Below are positions 62,197 to 64,000 of a DNA stretch of 64,000 nucleotides, piece by piece. The position numbers and the translations under genes were made by a program. Below the pieces are notes generated by a model. The model was not told the origin of the DNA and made no database searches. It saw only the letters and a program-made list of their open reading frames with translations. Each line of letters opens with the position of its first letter. Positions within the stretch are counted from its first letter, which is position 1. This DNA comes from Solanum dulcamara (lineage: Eukaryota; Streptophyta; Magnoliopsida; Solanales; Solanaceae): positions 17,866,949 through 17,930,948 of the forward strand of contig NC_077244.1 of NCBI RefSeq assembly GCF_947179165.1, in the 5' to 3' direction.

Positions 62197-63280
62197 AAAA
62201 TAAGTATTGATGTACATAAAACTGCTTCATCTTAAAACATTAATTGAAATTAACAATTGACTAAAAGAATTAGAACTGTTCATCTTAAAAAGTTAATCAG
62301 ACTTTTTTTAAAAAAATTGAATAGAGACTTATAGCTTAGCTTGAAAAAAAATGAAGAAGGATCCTACAAACAGAAGAACCCTCTAACTTAATAAATGAAC
62401 CAAAGTGCGCAGTGGCGCACTGTGTGTCGTGTCGCGCCAAGAGCGAAACACCAGAGAATGCAGAGTTTTTGTTTAATTCTATTCCAAGCCCAACAAGGAT
62501 TAGGGGTTATTTTTCATTACTATATATAGAATTTTTAGACATTTTTATTGTGCTGCTGGTCACTTTTTAAGTATAATGCGGAGTTGAGATTCCACCATTA
62601 AATTTATTTTCTTCTTAATCCTTTTAAATATAATTTTGTATGAACAATTCGAACTTTCGTAATTTTTGTTAGAACATGAATGGCTCAACGTCCTTGTTCT
62701 TGGATATGGCCATAGTATGATTGTTTCGTAAACGATTGAATTGATGAAATTTATATTTTTATGATTAGCTACCATTGAAATATTTATCATAGTTAATTGA
62801 GAAGAAAAATCATCGAGATAGAACGAATAATATAAGGAGAAAGATCTTTACTTTAGTAAATAAACCATAAATTTGCGCCTTACTTGATTATAAAATGGAA
62901 AGAGTTATAAATATGTTCATATTGGTTTATTATATCCCTAATCAATGATGAAGGTGTGAGGTCCATCTAAATAAACTGTTAGACATTCGAAAGACCATAA
63001 TCATATCATTAACTCCGTAAATCAATAACTAGATGAATGAACTAACTCAATAAAATTAAATACTTTACATGATTGCTAAGCAGAGTCGTAATCCTGGAAT
63101 TTCTCTCAAATTGTTATCATAATTAATTTACTGCTTTAGTCTTTTAATTTACATAGATATAAACAACAATCAAAATCTTTTATTGGTTATTTAAGAACTT
63201 TTTAAATGTGCAGTATTAGAATAAACTAAATTCTTGCTAAGTCTAAAGTCCTTTGGGTATGATATTTGAACTTCATTAGT
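62197..63280. other. AT-rich intergenic sequence
   Basis: No gene is recognised. A short GC-rich phrase, 'gcgcagtggcgcactgtgtg', at 62407-62426 stands out but has no clear context. Confidence 0.4.
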
Positions 63281-63349
63281 CTATATTACTTTTTTTTGTA
63301 ATAAGTCTATATTACTTGTACAACCATGTACACTTGTGTATGTATCGGG

Positions 63350-64000
63350 TGTTGACCCCCAAAAGGTATGATCCTAGATTTGTTAGCCTTCTTGGGCCTT
63401 TTTTCCTTTTAGGAATTCGATTTTTCGTGATAGCACCTGAGATGACAGCCCTCGACACTATTGTAGTGCTCCACGACTTCTAATTTATCATTCTCATATA
63501 CTTGTGCACTGATCTCAATTCCTTCTTTTCTTTGAGGAGTGGGATTTTTCCAAATATACCCTATACTCCCTCTTCATAGGCTTTCGTTAGAAGAAAATAT
63601 AGTCTTCATAATTTGTCATGAGTTGAGATCTCTTCACATGCTCTTATTTTTTCTACCTTAGCCTTTCGTTTCAAATCAAAAATAGATATCAGGAACTAAT
63701 GTTAACTTGGGTTCCTTTAATTGTTAATGAGGATGCCTGCATGTTTGATATGAGTAATCAGATTCTTCTTTATCTAGTTTTTCATAATACTATTTGTTTC
63801 TCTGAAGTGCTTTGATTATGAGCTTGTATGTTTTCATGATATGTCCATAATCTTCATAGTAGAAGCACTAGGTTTCAAAGGAGATAATCTTATTATTGGT
63901 TTTGGTCTTTTTATTCTCAACTCCTTGTCTTTATATTTTACTTTTTCTATATAGATCAGCCTTGACTTCTTCCATTGTCTTTATGGCATGAATTTCTCTT
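63350..64000 (-). pseudogene. Possible copia-type gag remnant
   Basis: On the minus strand near 63980-63780 a broken frame reads REIHAIKTMEEVKADLY and then CFYYEDYGHIMKTYK. The latter looks like a decayed copia gag zinc knuckle (C-x2-C-x4-H-x4-C) with two cysteines changed to tyrosine. Many stops interrupt it and no protease or integrase motif was seen. The call is weak. Confidence 0.25.

Overview
The window looks like plant nuclear DNA from a dicot, most likely Solanaceae. That assignment rests on recognising the LTR families by eye, on CACTA, LINE, hAT and Stowaway elements, and on one intron-rich host gene. It is AT-rich and mostly repeats. Only one host gene looks intact: clathrin heavy chain on the minus strand (49453-61174). 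Thirty exons can be placed, every junction keeps the reading frame, and together they encode 1,701 residues. A second host gene, a BAHD acyltransferase (12490-14309, minus), is a pseudogene.

Layout from left to right. 1-1710 is the gag start, primer-binding site and 5' LTR of a minus-strand Gypsy element. 2525-3619 and 11276-11395 are two copies of a duplicated segment; one copy carries a Stowaway MITE and the other was split by solo LTR E (3620-11270). LTR E was itself split by a CACTA transposon (4830-10648). The BAHD pseudogene follows. 14690-19560 holds AT-rich repeats, a foldback structure and solo LTR C' (17117-19216).

A minus-strand chromovirus-type Gypsy element, D, runs from 19966 to 48945. 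It was stretched from about 11 kb to 29 kb by later insertions that all fell in its left LTR: a LINE-like element (20040-27576), solo LTR F (28359-30727) and solo LTR C (32057-40083). C contains solo LTR A (32490-38336), and A contains solo LTR B (33655-36562). Most of these borders are set by target-site duplications read directly from the sequence. D's decayed gag-pol lies at 41000-45876 and its uninterrupted 5' LTR at 46081-48945.

Clathrin heavy chain begins about 500 bp beyond the end of D and carries a hAT-type MITE in intron 5. The right end (61.5-64 kb) is AT-rich, with a 184-bp tandem duplication and a possible copia remnant.

The least conventional part is the LINE-like element. It keeps an ORF1 and a partial endonuclease but shows no reverse transcriptase. 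The endonuclease frame runs through about 2.4 kb of unfamiliar sequence, including 168-bp (56-codon) tandem repeats, with a single stop. No tRNA, rRNA or CRISPR feature was seen.
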